Position numbers and translations under genes: made by a program. 39,140 bases of DNA from contig NZ_DXUU01000024.1 in assembly GCF_019417665.1 (NCBI RefSeq), forward strand, positions 1 through 39,140. Direction: 5' to 3'. The notes below the pieces were generated by a model. That model saw only the letters and a program-made list of their open reading frames with translations, was not told the origin of the DNA and ran no database searches. The DNA comes from Ruminococcus sp. (GTDB taxonomy: Bacteria > Bacillota > Clostridia > Oscillospirales > Ruminococcaceae). Numbering within the stretch: position 1 is the stretch's first letter; each line of letters begins with the position of its first letter. Shown one piece after another: positions 17,089-24,890 of the stretch.

Positions 17089-17958
17089 TCAAAGGTGTTT
17101 AGAAGTATCAGTTTGTTCCGGGGGATTCCGGAAAGGTCCCTGGAGCCAGGTGTCGATATCTGGTTCGCAGTTGACCACATAATTGATCAGAGTCGTGGCG
17201 AGTGTCAGGATCGCCGCCAGGGGAACGGTATGGACATAGCCATAGACCGGAAAGGGTGTGCTGCCGGTATCTGCGGTCAGTTCCCACATAATCCCCAGCT
17301 TGTCGCAGCAATCCACAATGTCTGAAACCTTTTCCAGAGGAATATGCAGCCGCTCTGAGATACATTCTTTGGTCAGTACGAAATTCCGGGGCAGGCGTTC
17401 CGCAAAAAAGAGTACTCGTAGGGCGGATTCGTCCGATAAAAGCTGAAACAATTTCAAAAGACGGGGCGTGATTTTTGCATAGCTGTCAATGCCGTTTTCG
17501 GGAATGCGGAGATAGCAGAGATATTGCATATCTGGATTGAGCCGTGCAATGGCAAGCGCATGGTCTGTCCGCAGATGGGCATAGGTCTCTTTGGTCAGCT
17601 GTTCCGGAAACTGCACATGCTCTGCCCTGAGGTTATCGTGATAGCCGTAAAGCATGTGATAGCCAAGCTCCATGAAACGCTCATCCCGTTCTTCTTCGGG
17701 AAGGGTATGAATCTCCTCCATGACATCTTTTGCCAGATCTGTTTTCGCCTCATCCTGTTTCAGACCGAACAACACATCTAATGAGACATCTAAAATGGCA
17801 GCGATCTTTGGCAAAAGATCTCCGTCAGGATAACTGCCTTTTTCCCATTTGGACACCGCCTGAGGTGTCACCATGAGAAGCTGTGCCAAATGTTCCTGAG
17901 TAAGACCGCATTTCTTGCGGTAGTAAGAAAGGTTCAGACCAAATTCAGATTGTTCCAT
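17089..17958 (-). CDS. XRE family transcriptional regulator
   Basis: 289 residues from the ATG at 17956-17958 (AAGGAGG about 12 nt upstream, a long spacing). N-terminal Cro/CI-type helix-turn-helix: LSYYRKKCGLTQEHLAQLL, TPQAVSKWEKGSYPD, IAAILDVSLDVLFG. The larger C-terminal part has a possible second winged-helix segment (FVLTKECISERLHIPLEKV) and may sense a ligand. It lies 91 bp upstream of the GH44 gene on the same strand and may be co-transcribed, so a role in glucanase control is plausible but unproven. Confidence 0.88.
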   Translation of the reverse strand: MEQSEFGLNLSYYRKKCGLTQEHLAQLLMVTPQAVSKWEKGSYPDGDLLPKIAAILDVSLDVLFGLKQDEAKTDLAKDVMEEIHTLPEEERDERFMELGYHMLYGYHDNLRAEHVQFPEQLTKETYAHLRTDHALAIARLNPDMQYLCYLRIPENGIDSYAKITPRLLKLFQLLSDESALRVLFFAERLPRNFVLTKECISERLHIPLEKVSDIVDCCDKLGIMWELTADTGSTPFPVYGYVHTVPLAAILTLATTLINYVVNCEPDIDTWLQGPFRNPPEQTDTSKHL

Positions 17959-18035
17959 GTAGTTATGCCGCCTCCTTTTCCGGATAGTCTGCTGCACAAG
18001 TTTTATATAATGCCACCTGTCACGTTCTATCATTC

Positions 18036-18064
18036 ATTATAGCACACCTTCCGGTTGAATTCAA
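18036..18064 (-). promoter_or_regulatory. Promoter of the XRE regulator
   Basis: Minus-strand TTGAAT (18059-18064), 17-bp spacer, TGTGC and TATAAT (18036-18041). Confidence 0.8.
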
Positions 18065-18440
18065 GCGATTTGTACTTTCTTAATTCAACTGTGGGTTTAT
18101 TTTTGTGAAAAATATCGAATGTATTATTGATACACCTTTTTTTGTTGTGAGTTGACAAGGGAAACGTAAAAAGGTTGAAAAGGGTGGAAAAGGGTGGAAG
18201 TGAATTGGAAGGGGTAAAAAGCGGCGAAAATGCGTGATGTTTTGGGTGGAATGAGATAGAAACAGAAAAGTGAACGAAAATTGAAGTGTCAAAAAAATCG
18301 CTCGGAAAATGAGGAAGTCCTCTGTTTTCCGGGCGATTTCGTTTTTGTGTTCAATTTTTGAGGGTGGCGTTTTACTGTTGTTTGAAAAGCGTTTGAAAAC
18401 GTTCAAAACGTCGGAAAATCGCCGTTTTTTTGCTTTTGCG
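18065..18440. other. Host-prophage border region with purine-rich tract
   Basis: No convincing gene. On the plus strand 18158-18300 is strongly purine-biased with AAGGGTGGA-like units repeated. A long hairpin with U-run follows (18294-18346), then AT-rich sequence with GTTTGAA/TTCAAAAC inverted motifs. The prophage left terminus should lie between here and the repeats at 18502. Confidence 0.45.
18294..18346. terminator. Long hairpin terminator at the host-phage border
   Basis: AAATCGCTCGGAAAA ... TTTTCCGGGCGATTT with inner GAGGA...TCCTC, followed by CGTTTTTG on the plus strand and AAAAAA (T-run on minus) on the other side. Confidence 0.65.
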
Positions 18441-18501
18441 GTTTTGAACACATTGTTTTAGACACAGGTGGACGTTTTGAGAAAACAAGCTATAAAGGGG
18501 A

Positions 18502-18540
18502 TGCGAACTTGCGAACTTTTTTGTGGAGAGATGCGAACTA
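18502..18540. repeat. Three TGCGAACT repeats, candidate left-end transposase sites
   Basis: TGCGAACT occurs at 18502, 18510 and 18532, directly downstream of the leftward repressor. In Mu the repressor also reads toward attL and the transposase-binding sites lie at the end. No target duplication can be checked because the right end is outside the window. Confidence 0.45.
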
Positions 18541-18544
18541 GTTC

Positions 18545-18961
18545 CTATCCCTCTTTTTCTGCCTTATAGTTTTCTTCAAAATCATATATCATAGTTAGAA
18601 GTTTTGTTCGTTCTTTAAGCGGTAGATCTTTTAATATTCTTGCAACTTCATTTACAAGTTCATCGTCAGGAGCAATATCCGGATTCTGCACATTTATTGT
18701 CCCTGTTGAATGATTCCCTACAGCACCAATTGTAGAGTTACTAATATTTGAAATAGAGGTATTCTCTGCCTCTGACCCAAATAAGAGTCGATCTGTTGGT
18801 ACATTTAGACGCACCGACAGCTTCATTACTATTTCACTATTCGGCATAGCCCCTTTTTTCCAATTAGAAATAGAGCCTTTTGCACCACCACATTCAGCGA
18901 CTAAAGGCGTGATTTTTATCCCTTTTTCATCACATATCGCTTTCAGATTATCATAAAACAT
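18545..18961 (-). CDS. Phage repressor, XRE family
   Basis: 138 residues, cytosolic DNA-binding protein. N-terminal helix-turn-helix (LKAICDEKGIKITPLVAECGG, SISNWKKGAMPNSE, LSVRLNVPTDRLLFG), a polar linker rich in Ser/Asn/Thr, and a C-terminal helical region (DDELVNEVARILKDLPLKERTKLL). There is no LexA-type Ser-Lys peptidase domain, so induction is not by self-cleavage. It is the only leftward gene at the phage end and faces the early promoter across two operators: the position of Mu c. ATG with AAGGAG 10 nt upstream. Confidence 0.88.
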   Translation of the reverse strand: MFYDNLKAICDEKGIKITPLVAECGGAKGSISNWKKGAMPNSEIVMKLSVRLNVPTDRLLFGSEAENTSISNISNSTIGAVGNHSTGTINVQNPDIAPDDELVNEVARILKDLPLKERTKLLTMIYDFEENYKAEKEG

Positions 18962-18990
18962 ACAAAAAACACTCCTTATTTTTGGTTACA

Positions 18991-19016
18991 ATTCACATAA
19001 ATGCGTTTAAGTGAAT
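18991..19016. promoter_or_regulatory. Phage operator O1
   Basis: 26-bp imperfect palindrome, ATTCACATAAATG/CGTTTAAGTGAAT, in the intergenic space between the divergent repressor and early genes. It shares the half-site (A/G)TTTAAGTG with O2. Confidence 0.7.
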
Positions 19017-19024
19017 TTTTCTTA

Positions 19025-19053
19025 TTGACAAACCCATTTAAGTGGGTTATAAT
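19025..19053 (+). promoter_or_regulatory. Rightward early phage promoter with embedded operator O2
   Basis: Perfect TTGACA (19025-19030) and TATAAT (19048-19053), 17 bp apart. The spacer and one base of the -10 form the palindrome AACCCATTTAAGTGGGTT (19031-19048), so a bound repressor would sit between the boxes. Confidence 0.88.
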
Positions 19054-19143
19054 ATTAGCATACCAATACAACAGGGTATAAAAAGCCTTATGATAATTGT
19101 ACCACAAAGTAAGGCAAAAGTAAATGAAAAAGGAGGAAAAATT

Positions 19144-19380
19144 ATGAAAGTTATCAAGCGGATCCCGTGCCGGAAAAAGCCTGCTCCGGATGCAGCGGAG
19201 CAGGCAAAAAATGCGAAATCCTTGTATCAAGAGATGTTGTACCATAAGAAACAGGTTTCTCTTATGGTGTTCCCTCTTTCTAAACTGGGGGATAAGCCTT
19301 CCCTTGAAATGAAAAAAGCGTGCGAAAAGGTCAACAAAATCAAAATTATGCTTCGCAGTCTGCATCATACGAATCTTTAG
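19144..19380 (+). CDS. Small basic early phage protein, unknown
   Basis: 78 residues from the ATG at 19144, preceded by AGGAGG. It is the first gene after the early promoter. Basic and helical (AAEQAKNAKSLYQEML, SLEMKKACEKVNKIKIMLRSL), without a recognised domain. Its 3' end overlaps the opposing gene by 35 bp. Confidence 0.7.
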   Translation: MKVIKRIPCRKKPAPDAAEQAKNAKSLYQEMLYHKKQVSLMVFPLSKLGDKPSLEMKKACEKVNKIKIMLRSLHHTNL

Positions 19381-19699
19381 CTTTTTTATATGCGTTTCTA
19401 TTTGTGCGAGAAGTTGTATCCAATTCGCCTATATCGATACCGCTTTCAAGAAGTTTTTCTCGTAATTGATCGTGGTATTCTGATATAGCTTGTGCGATTG
19501 CAAACACAAGAATATCTGTTGCGAAATCTGTATGCATTGCTGTATTATAGCTATATTTGTTAAAGAGCCTTATGACATTTTGTTCGGAAAATTGATTGTT
19601 TTTCTTTAATACGTCTGCATCTTTATTCAAATGAACGTTAAGCATTGCATTTACAGCAAGTTCAGCAGTAAATTGCACATCATCTAGTTTTATCTGCAT
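19346..19699 (-). CDS. Leftward phage protein in early region, unknown
   Basis: 117 residues, ATG at 19699 with a strong AAAGGAGG site and its own promoter. Mostly helical (AELAVNAMLNVHLNKD, ATDILVFAIAQAISEYHDQLREKLLE), acidic at the end, no membrane segment and no family I know. It stands alone against the rightward early genes, as lysogeny-expressed cargo genes do. Confidence 0.75.
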   Translation of the reverse strand: MQIKLDDVQFTAELAVNAMLNVHLNKDADVLKKNNQFSEQNVIRLFNKYSYNTAMHTDFATDILVFAIAQAISEYHDQLREKLLESGIDIGELDTTSRTNRNAYKKAKDSYDADCEA

Positions 19700-19722
19700 T
19701 GCTATCCCTCCTTTCCTGCTCC

Positions 19723-19751
19723 ATTATAACACAATCCGGCAGGAAATACAA
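19723..19751 (-). promoter_or_regulatory. Promoter of the leftward 117-residue gene
   Basis: Minus-strand TTGTAT (19746-19751), 17-bp spacer, TGTGT and TATAAT (19723-19728). It carries no early-operator half-site, so expression in the lysogen is expected. Confidence 0.7.
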
Positions 19752-19805
19752 CGGATTCGACAAGAATCGACAGAATATTATCACATTTTGAAAGGAGCGA
19801 TTTTC

Positions 19806-20021
19806 ATGTTACCGAGAATTTTACACACCTATTACTGTGTTACCACGACCTATTCGCCCACTGGAAAAACTGTCCGTCTGACAACGGTGCAGACCGGCGA
19901 CAAGCCCAACAGCAGCTATTGTCTGGACGGGAAGCAGAACATCTATCGGGACTATTTCACCCAGCGGCTGATCGCAGAGCAGTTTGCCAAAGCCATGGGA
20001 GGCGATGCGACATGGTCGTGA
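19806..20021 (+). CDS. Small early phage protein, unknown
   Basis: 71 residues from the ATG at 19806, with AAAGGAG 8 nt upstream. Beta-rich N-terminal half (YYCVTTTYSPTGKTVRLTTVQ) and a helical end (FTQRLIAEQFAKAM). No known domain. It overlaps the next gene by 10 bp. Confidence 0.6.
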   Translation: MLPRILHTYYCVTTTYSPTGKTVRLTTVQTGDKPNSSYCLDGKQNIYRDYFTQRLIAEQFAKAMGGDATWS

Positions 20022-20203
20022 CCGAGAATCCCACGGCTTTGCAGATCGCTGCCAGTGCCAAATTTCACAGCACAGATGCGGCAAGCATCGGGTATCTGTA
20101 TGACTGGTATGACGCTATCCCGGAGATGCTGGAAGCCAAGGAAGAACTGAAACAACGCATTCTGAAAACCAACGGCGTACACAGGAAGGATGATGAAAAA
20201 TGA
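20012..20203 (+). CDS. Small early phage protein, unknown
   Basis: 63 residues from ATG 20012. Two helical segments (ALQIAASAKF, EMLEAKEELKQRIL). It overlaps its neighbours on both sides (last 4 bp ATGA with the next gene), so it is translationally coupled. No family recognised. Confidence 0.6.
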   Translation: MVVTENPTALQIAASAKFHSTDAASIGYLYDWYDAIPEMLEAKEELKQRILKTNGVHRKDDEK

Positions 20204-20436
20204 CCCCAAAAACATTCGGTAAGCAGCTGCTGGAGATCCGCACCACGCTGGGATTGAGCCAGACGGAGGTTGCGGAGGCGGCAGAGGTATCCCAGAGCTA
20301 TGTTTGTCAGCTGGAGCAGGACAAGTTTGTGCCGAGCATCACGGTGGTGCTGCGGCTGGCAAAGGCACTGCGTGTGCCGGTGGAGCGTCTGCTCCCCACA
20401 GAACCGGAAACGAAAAAGCGGAGGTATGCTTCATGA
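20200..20436 (+). CDS. XRE family phage regulator, Ner/Cro position
   Basis: 78 residues that are almost entirely a helix-turn-helix: LLEIRTTLGLSQTEVAEAA, VSQSYVCQLEQDKFVPS, VVLRLAKALRVPVERLLP. It sits in the rightward early operon ahead of the transposase, where Mu has ner, so it may turn early transcription or the repressor gene down in lytic growth. ATGA overlap with the gene before. Confidence 0.88.
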   Translation: MTPKTFGKQLLEIRTTLGLSQTEVAEAAEVSQSYVCQLEQDKFVPSITVVLRLAKALRVPVERLLPTEPETKKRRYAS

Positions 20437-20714
20437 AAATCAAAATCGGAACGGTGATCGAGAATCACCTGATCTATGCCATTTACGGTACGGAGCACTG
20501 CCTTGCCAGACCGATCCTGCCGGACGGCGAATTCGTAGTCTGGCACATTGATGAGGACGGCAAGGGCGTGTGTGGCGGTGCGTATTTCCCCGATCAGATG
20601 GATGCAGAGTGGGAATATGCCAGCCGGTGCTTTCCGTGGTTTTCGGACAATGTGCTGTTTACCGCCAACGAGGACGATGACGAGGTGGAGGAAGCCGATG
20701 AAAAGACTGCATGA
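20433..20714 (+). CDS. Early phage protein, unknown
   Basis: 93 residues from ATG 20433, overlapping the preceding stop. A compact beta-rich body (GTVIENHLIYAIYG, EFVVWHIDEDGKGVCGG) and a strongly acidic C-terminus (NEDDDEVEEADEK). No known family. Confidence 0.65.
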   Translation: MKIKIGTVIENHLIYAIYGTEHCLARPILPDGEFVVWHIDEDGKGVCGGAYFPDQMDAEWEYASRCFPWFSDNVLFTANEDDDEVEEADEKTA

Positions 20715-20895
20715 ATGGGGCGGAGCACCGCCCAGACGGTCACAAAAGCTGCGGAAAACCGTGCGGCGAATGAAGAACTGCGGCTGTACAGACTGGGCGA
20801 TCCTCCACGAGATCCGCACCAGCGACTGTTCCAGAACAGAGCAGAACAGACTGCTCCGAGAGTTGGGAATCTCCATAAGCCTAAGCGAAATGTAA
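20698..20895 (+). CDS. Small basic phage protein, unknown
   Basis: 65 residues from ATG 20698, overlapping the gene before by 17 bp. The N-terminal half is very basic (PPRRSQKLRKTVRRMK) with Cys33, Cys35 and Cys49 later. The helical end (TEQNRLLRELGISISLSE) could bind DNA. A second open frame on the same strand here (20715-20951) lacks a ribosome site. Confidence 0.5.
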   Translation: MKRLHEWGGAPPRRSQKLRKTVRRMKNCGCTDWAILHEIRTSDCSRTEQNRLLRELGISISLSEM

Positions 20896-20976
20896 AAGCC
20901 GAAACAGCGGCAGAGAGCCGCTGTCTGCCGGAGGTGGTCTACCGGTACTGAGGATGGCAGACCAGAAAGGAGTGCT

Positions 20977-22971
20977 ATGGACTACATATCAGTAGAAGAA
21001 GCAGCAGTCTTGAAAAACTGTTCTGCAAGATATATCCAAAAACAGTGTAAAAACGGTGTTTTACCGGCAGTGGTGCAAGAACATCCGCAGAACCACAGAG
21101 CCTGTTATCAGATCCCGATCTCCGCATTTCCGGAGTCGTTACAAGCCAGATATTATCAGCAAAAGCGGCAGGCAATGGGAATGCTGCCGGAACCGATACC
21201 GACAGCGGAAACGCCGAAACAGAAAGCAAAAGTGGTGCGGCAGATGACCATTGAGGACTGCACTGCACAGCAGCGGCAGGAGGTTCAGATCTGGACAGCA
21301 ATCCTGCGAGAGTGGCAAGCCGGACGAAAGGGGTACGCCAAAAAGACCGACTATGACAAGCTGTATGTGGGCAAGTGTCAGCTGGAACACCCTGACCTAC
21401 AGATCTCCACGGGGATCCTGTACCGAAAATGGAAGGCATATCTGGAACATGATCTCGCCGGACTGCTGGGGATCCGAGGGGGCAGCAACAAAGGCAGCAG
21501 CGAGATTCCACAGCTGGTGTGGGAGGCGTTTCTGTGGTTCTGGCTGAGCGAGAACCAGCCCACGGTCTGTGCCAGCTATCGCAACACTATCACATGGACA
21601 GAGGACTTTCATCCGGAGCTGGTGGCTTGTATCCCATCGGAGCGAAGCTTTCGACGGCGGATCGACCGAGATGTGGCAGAGGCAACCAAAATTCTGATGC
21701 GTGAGGGCGAAAAGGCGTTTTCTGACCGATGTATGCCGTACATCATGCGAATGTACGACCAGCTGGAGCCGAACGATGTCTGGATCGCCGACAATCACAC
21801 ACTGGATATTCAGTCACTGGACGAAAACGGCACCATTCACCGCCTGTATCTGACCGCATTTCTGGATGCGAAGTCCGGTGTCATTACCGGCTGGAACGTG
21901 ACGGAATCGCCGGATTCCCAGTCCACCATTCTGGCACTGCGGCACGGCATTCTGCGGTTCGGCATACCGAAAGCGGTGTACTTCGACAACGGTCGGGAAT
22001 TTCTCACCCACGATGTGGGCGGAAAAGGGCACCGCACCCGAAGATCTGACCAGAACCGACCGGAGCCGCCCACCATTTTGCAGCGGCTGGGCATTGAGAT
22101 GCACAACGCCATTGTGCGGAATGCAAAAGCAAAGCCTATTGAACGAACCTTTTACACGGTCAAGAGCCAGTTTTCCAAATCGTTCAGCGGATTTTGCGGC
22201 GGCACGATCTTAGAGCGTCCGGAAAGTCTGAAACGGCGGATCAAGAACAAAAAGCTCCCCCAGGACTATGAAGTCCGCAGTTATCTGAATGACTGGATCG
22301 ACGGCGAGTACAATCTGGAGGAGTACGGCGGTTCTGAGGCAAAGTACCGGGGCATGAGCCGTCTGGATGTCTGGAACGGAGCGATCCGTTCGGTTCGCAA
22401 AGCGGCGGAGGCAGAGCTGAATCTCATGCTGATGCGATCCACCAGAACCCAGAAGATCAAGCGGAACGGTGTGTATATCACCTTTGCCGGCGAAAAGATC
22501 TGGTACATGAAACCGGAGGAAACTATTCTGCATCTGGGCGAAGAAGTCTATGTGCGGTATGATCCGGCAGATCTGAAAACCGTCCGGCTGTACAACACGA
22601 AAGACCAGTATTTGTTTACCTGGGAACTGGCAGACGCACTGATGCTGGATTATCTGACCTCTGATAAGATGGAAATTGCCAATGCAGAGCAGACGATTCG
22701 CCACACCAGAACGTTTGTACGGAATCAAGCCAAGGGTATCACGGCTGATCTGACCAATGCACAGCGGATCGACTATCTGGACGCTACGATCCGGAGAGCC
22801 GGAGAGGCAAGGAAGAAACATTTCCAGATCAGAATGCCCAAGACGATCGAACCGGTGCGAACCGGAGAACCGCTGGAGGAAAACCGCATGGTTTCCGGCA
22901 GCGAATTTCTCCCCGTGTCCATTGATCTGAAGAAAATGCAGCAAAATGCGAAAAAGCGAAAGGAAGAATAA
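20977..22971 (+). CDS. Mu-type DDE transposase (MuA family)
   Basis: 664 residues. The order is an N-terminal DNA-binding helix-turn-helix (DYISVEEAAVLKNCSARYIQ), a second binding region, an RNase H-fold catalytic core and a beta-barrel plus basic C-terminus that meets MuB. Catalytic triad: Asp272 (IADNHTLD), Asp337 (YFDNGREF), Glu389 (KPIERTFYTVK), spaced 65 and 52 residues. It cuts and joins phage ends to target DNA in integration and replicative transposition. ATG with AAAGGAG upstream. Directly followed by the MuB-type ATPase. Confidence 0.95.
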   Translation: MDYISVEEAAVLKNCSARYIQKQCKNGVLPAVVQEHPQNHRACYQIPISAFPESLQARYYQQKRQAMGMLPEPIPTAETPKQKAKVVRQMTIEDCTAQQRQEVQIWTAILREWQAGRKGYAKKTDYDKLYVGKCQLEHPDLQISTGILYRKWKAYLEHDLAGLLGIRGGSNKGSSEIPQLVWEAFLWFWLSENQPTVCASYRNTITWTEDFHPELVACIPSERSFRRRIDRDVAEATKILMREGEKAFSDRCMPYIMRMYDQLEPNDVWIADNHTLDIQSLDENGTIHRLYLTAFLDAKSGVITGWNVTESPDSQSTILALRHGILRFGIPKAVYFDNGREFLTHDVGGKGHRTRRSDQNRPEPPTILQRLGIEMHNAIVRNAKAKPIERTFYTVKSQFSKSFSGFCGGTILERPESLKRRIKNKKLPQDYEVRSYLNDWIDGEYNLEEYGGSEAKYRGMSRLDVWNGAIRSVRKAAEAELNLMLMRSTRTQKIKRNGVYITFAGEKIWYMKPEETILHLGEEVYVRYDPADLKTVRLYNTKDQYLFTWELADALMLDYLTSDKMEIANAEQTIRHTRTFVRNQAKGITADLTNAQRIDYLDATIRRAGEARKKHFQIRMPKTIEPVRTGEPLEENRMVSGSEFLPVSIDLKKMQQNAKKRKEE

Positions 22972-22974
22972 GCG

Positions 22975-23895
22975 ATGGAATACACAGAACATCAACAGAA
23001 CCTGCTCCGGAAGCTGGAGCAGATGCAAAAGGACGAGGGTCTGAGTCTGAGTGCATTGTCTGCACGTCTGGGCATCTCCAAGGGAGCGATCTCCCAGTTA
23101 TTCAGCGGCAGCTATCAGGCGAATCCGCAGAAGATGTTTGCCAAGCTGGAAAGCTATTTCGGCGTGAAGGAACAGGCAAAGCAGACCTATCAGGAATCCG
23201 GCTATGCAGATACCAGTATTTCTACAGAGATCTATGACATCATCGGTGTCTGCCAGATCAAGGGCGGTCTTGCCATTGCTGCCGGAGATGCCGGCATCGG
23301 AAAAACCAAGGCGGCACAGCACTTTGTGGCAGAACACCAGAACAACAGTGTTCTCATTACGCTGAATCCCTGCCTGACCAGCATCAAGTCCCTGCTGCGG
23401 CTGATTGCCGACCGCATCGGTGCTCCCATGGAGCGTTCCAGAGATGCCTTGTGGTATGCGATCCGGCAAAAGCTGAGTGACGGCACGGTGCTGATCTTCG
23501 ATGAATCCCAGCACCTGCCGCTGAAAACCATTGAGGTGCTGCGGAGCTTCTCTGATGATTTTGCCGACCACGGGCAGACGCTGGGCATCTGCTTTATCGG
23601 GAACTTGGAAACGGTGACACGCATCGGCAGCAAGAAGGCAGAGTTTGCACAGATCGCCAACCGCACCAAGCAGAAGAAGCTGTACACCCGTTCCAAGATC
23701 CAGCGTGAGGACATTGCCAAGCTGTTCCCCATGCTGAACGGACGGGAAAAGGAACTGGATCTTCTGTATCGCATCGCACAGACACCGCAGGCACTCCGTG
23801 GCGTAGTCAATCTGTTTTCCAATGCCTATGACAACGAGGATTACAGCTATGAGGGACTGGTGGCAATGGCAAAGTACATGGATATGGAGGTATGA
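22975..23895 (+). CDS. MuB-type AAA+ transposition ATPase
   Basis: 306 residues: an N-terminal helix-turn-helix (LSLSALSARLGISKGAISQLFSG) and an AAA+ ATPase core. Walker A is GDAGIGKT (104-111) and Walker B LIFDESQHL (Asp176, Glu177). A C-terminal helical bundle follows. MuB forms filaments on DNA, selects targets and stimulates MuA. It starts 3 bp after the transposase stop. Confidence 0.94.
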   Translation: MEYTEHQQNLLRKLEQMQKDEGLSLSALSARLGISKGAISQLFSGSYQANPQKMFAKLESYFGVKEQAKQTYQESGYADTSISTEIYDIIGVCQIKGGLAIAAGDAGIGKTKAAQHFVAEHQNNSVLITLNPCLTSIKSLLRLIADRIGAPMERSRDALWYAIRQKLSDGTVLIFDESQHLPLKTIEVLRSFSDDFADHGQTLGICFIGNLETVTRIGSKKAEFAQIANRTKQKKLYTRSKIQREDIAKLFPMLNGREKELDLLYRIAQTPQALRGVVNLFSNAYDNEDYSYEGLVAMAKYMDMEV

Positions 23896-23898
23896 CCG

Positions 23899-24072
23899 AT
23901 GAAGAACGGCAAACGTCCCACCAAGGCACAGAAAAAGATCCTGTCATTCTACGGATTCCATCCGGAGGACTGGCTGATCTCCAAGAACACCAGCACGGAG
24001 CTGGTCATTCTCCACCGGTACACAGAACGCACCAGACATATCCCGAAGCATCGGGACACGGAAACCATATGA
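23899..24072 (+). CDS. DUF6906-like small phage protein
   Basis: 57 residues from ATG 23899 to TGA 24070-24072. The pattern MKNGKRPTKAQKKIL, NPEDW-like (HPEDWLISKNT) and ELVILHRYTERTR is that of the short basic phage proteins called DUF6906, whose function is unknown. GGAGG of the preceding gene's end serves as ribosome site. A small hairpin (GAGAGGAA/TTCCTCTC, 24079-24097) follows in the 113-bp gap. Confidence 0.75.
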   Translation: MKNGKRPTKAQKKILSFYGFHPEDWLISKNTSTELVILHRYTERTRHIPKHRDTETI

Positions 24073-24185
24073 CCCTATGAGAGGAATCTTTCCTCTCGCC
24101 TAATGCAGCCAAGGACGGTGACAAGCCCGTGAAAATGCAGAGTCGGCAATCTATTTACAATTCTTTACAAACGGAGGTATTTCTT

Positions 24186-24485
24186 ATGGCAAAGGCAAAA
24201 CTGACACTGAAACAGGAGGCGGATATGCTCTCCGCCGTCAATCAGATCAAGGAACTGGAAGCAGCCGGAAAGAAGCTGAAAAAAGAGGCGGACGAGCTGC
24301 GGAGCAAGGTCAAGGCGATGATGGACAAGAAGCAGCTGGAGGAAATGGAGGTAGGCACTTTTACCGTGCGGTACACCACAGTTGTCAGCAGCCGTTTCGA
24401 CAGCCGTGCATTTCAGGAGACACACCAGTCCCTCTATGACCAGTACTGTGTGGCTTCGGAGAGCAAGCGGTTCACCATTTCGTGA
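24186..24485 (+). CDS. Coiled-coil phage protein, unknown
   Basis: 99 residues from ATG 24186 (GGAGG 8 nt upstream). A long basic coiled coil (EADMLSAVNQIKELEAAGKKLKKEADELRSKVKAMM) is followed by a small beta/alpha part (GTFTVRYTTVVSSRFDSRAFQETHQSLYDQY). It stands where Mu has gam, but the sequence does not look like Gam. Confidence 0.7.
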   Translation: MAKAKLTLKQEADMLSAVNQIKELEAAGKKLKKEADELRSKVKAMMDKKQLEEMEVGTFTVRYTTVVSSRFDSRAFQETHQSLYDQYCVASESKRFTIS

Positions 24486-24494
24486 GGTGCAGCA

Positions 24495-24890
24495 ATGACG
24501 AAGGAACAATGGAAAACCGCAGAGCAGAACCTGCAATCATCCTACCGCATCGTAAAGCTACAGGCAGACGGCTACACGCTGTCTTTGCAGACACAGCGGT
24601 ACAAGATGCAGCTGTGCATTGCAGTCTATGTTGACGGTGAAATTCAGGGAAAATGGCTGACGGAGGACTGTGAGATTCGCAGAAAGTTCTTCCAGAAGCA
24701 CAAACACAGTATACTCACCCGAAAGGGGCAGGAAAAGCTGAAACGGGAACGGAAAGCCTTTCGGGAGGCGGTGCTTGCCAACAGTGTTTACTATAGCTAT
24801 TCCCCTTATTGGAGTTCTTTCCGTTCTCTGAAACGACATCTGTGCCAGAACTGCACGGACATCACGTTGTATGAGGAGGCGGAAGCATGA
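24495..24890 (+). CDS. Phage protein, unknown
   Basis: 131 residues. N-terminal beta-rich part (YRIVKLQADGYTLSLQTQRY, LCIAVYVDGEIQGKWL) and a basic helical middle (RKFFQKHKHSILTRKGQEKLKRERKAFREAV). No domain recognised. The last 4 bp overlap the next gene (ATGA), so it is coupled to the replication genes. Confidence 0.75.
   Translation: MTKEQWKTAEQNLQSSYRIVKLQADGYTLSLQTQRYKMQLCIAVYVDGEIQGKWLTEDCEIRRKFFQKHKHSILTRKGQEKLKRERKAFREAVLANSVYYSYSPYWSSFRSLKRHLCQNCTDITLYEEAEA

Noticed and set aside
18080..18451. Minus-strand open frame of 123 codons rich in Phe, Pro and Lys
   Set aside because: Arises from the purine-rich strand and hairpins of the border region; no ribosome site or domain.
20715..20951. 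Plus-strand open frame of 78 codons overlapping the gene at 20698
   Set aside because: No ribosome site; the alternative frame continues the ATG-overlap chain of early genes, though the choice is not certain.
24186..24485. Coiled-coil gene as Mu Gam
   Set aside because: Too short and without Gam-like sequence; only the position is similar.
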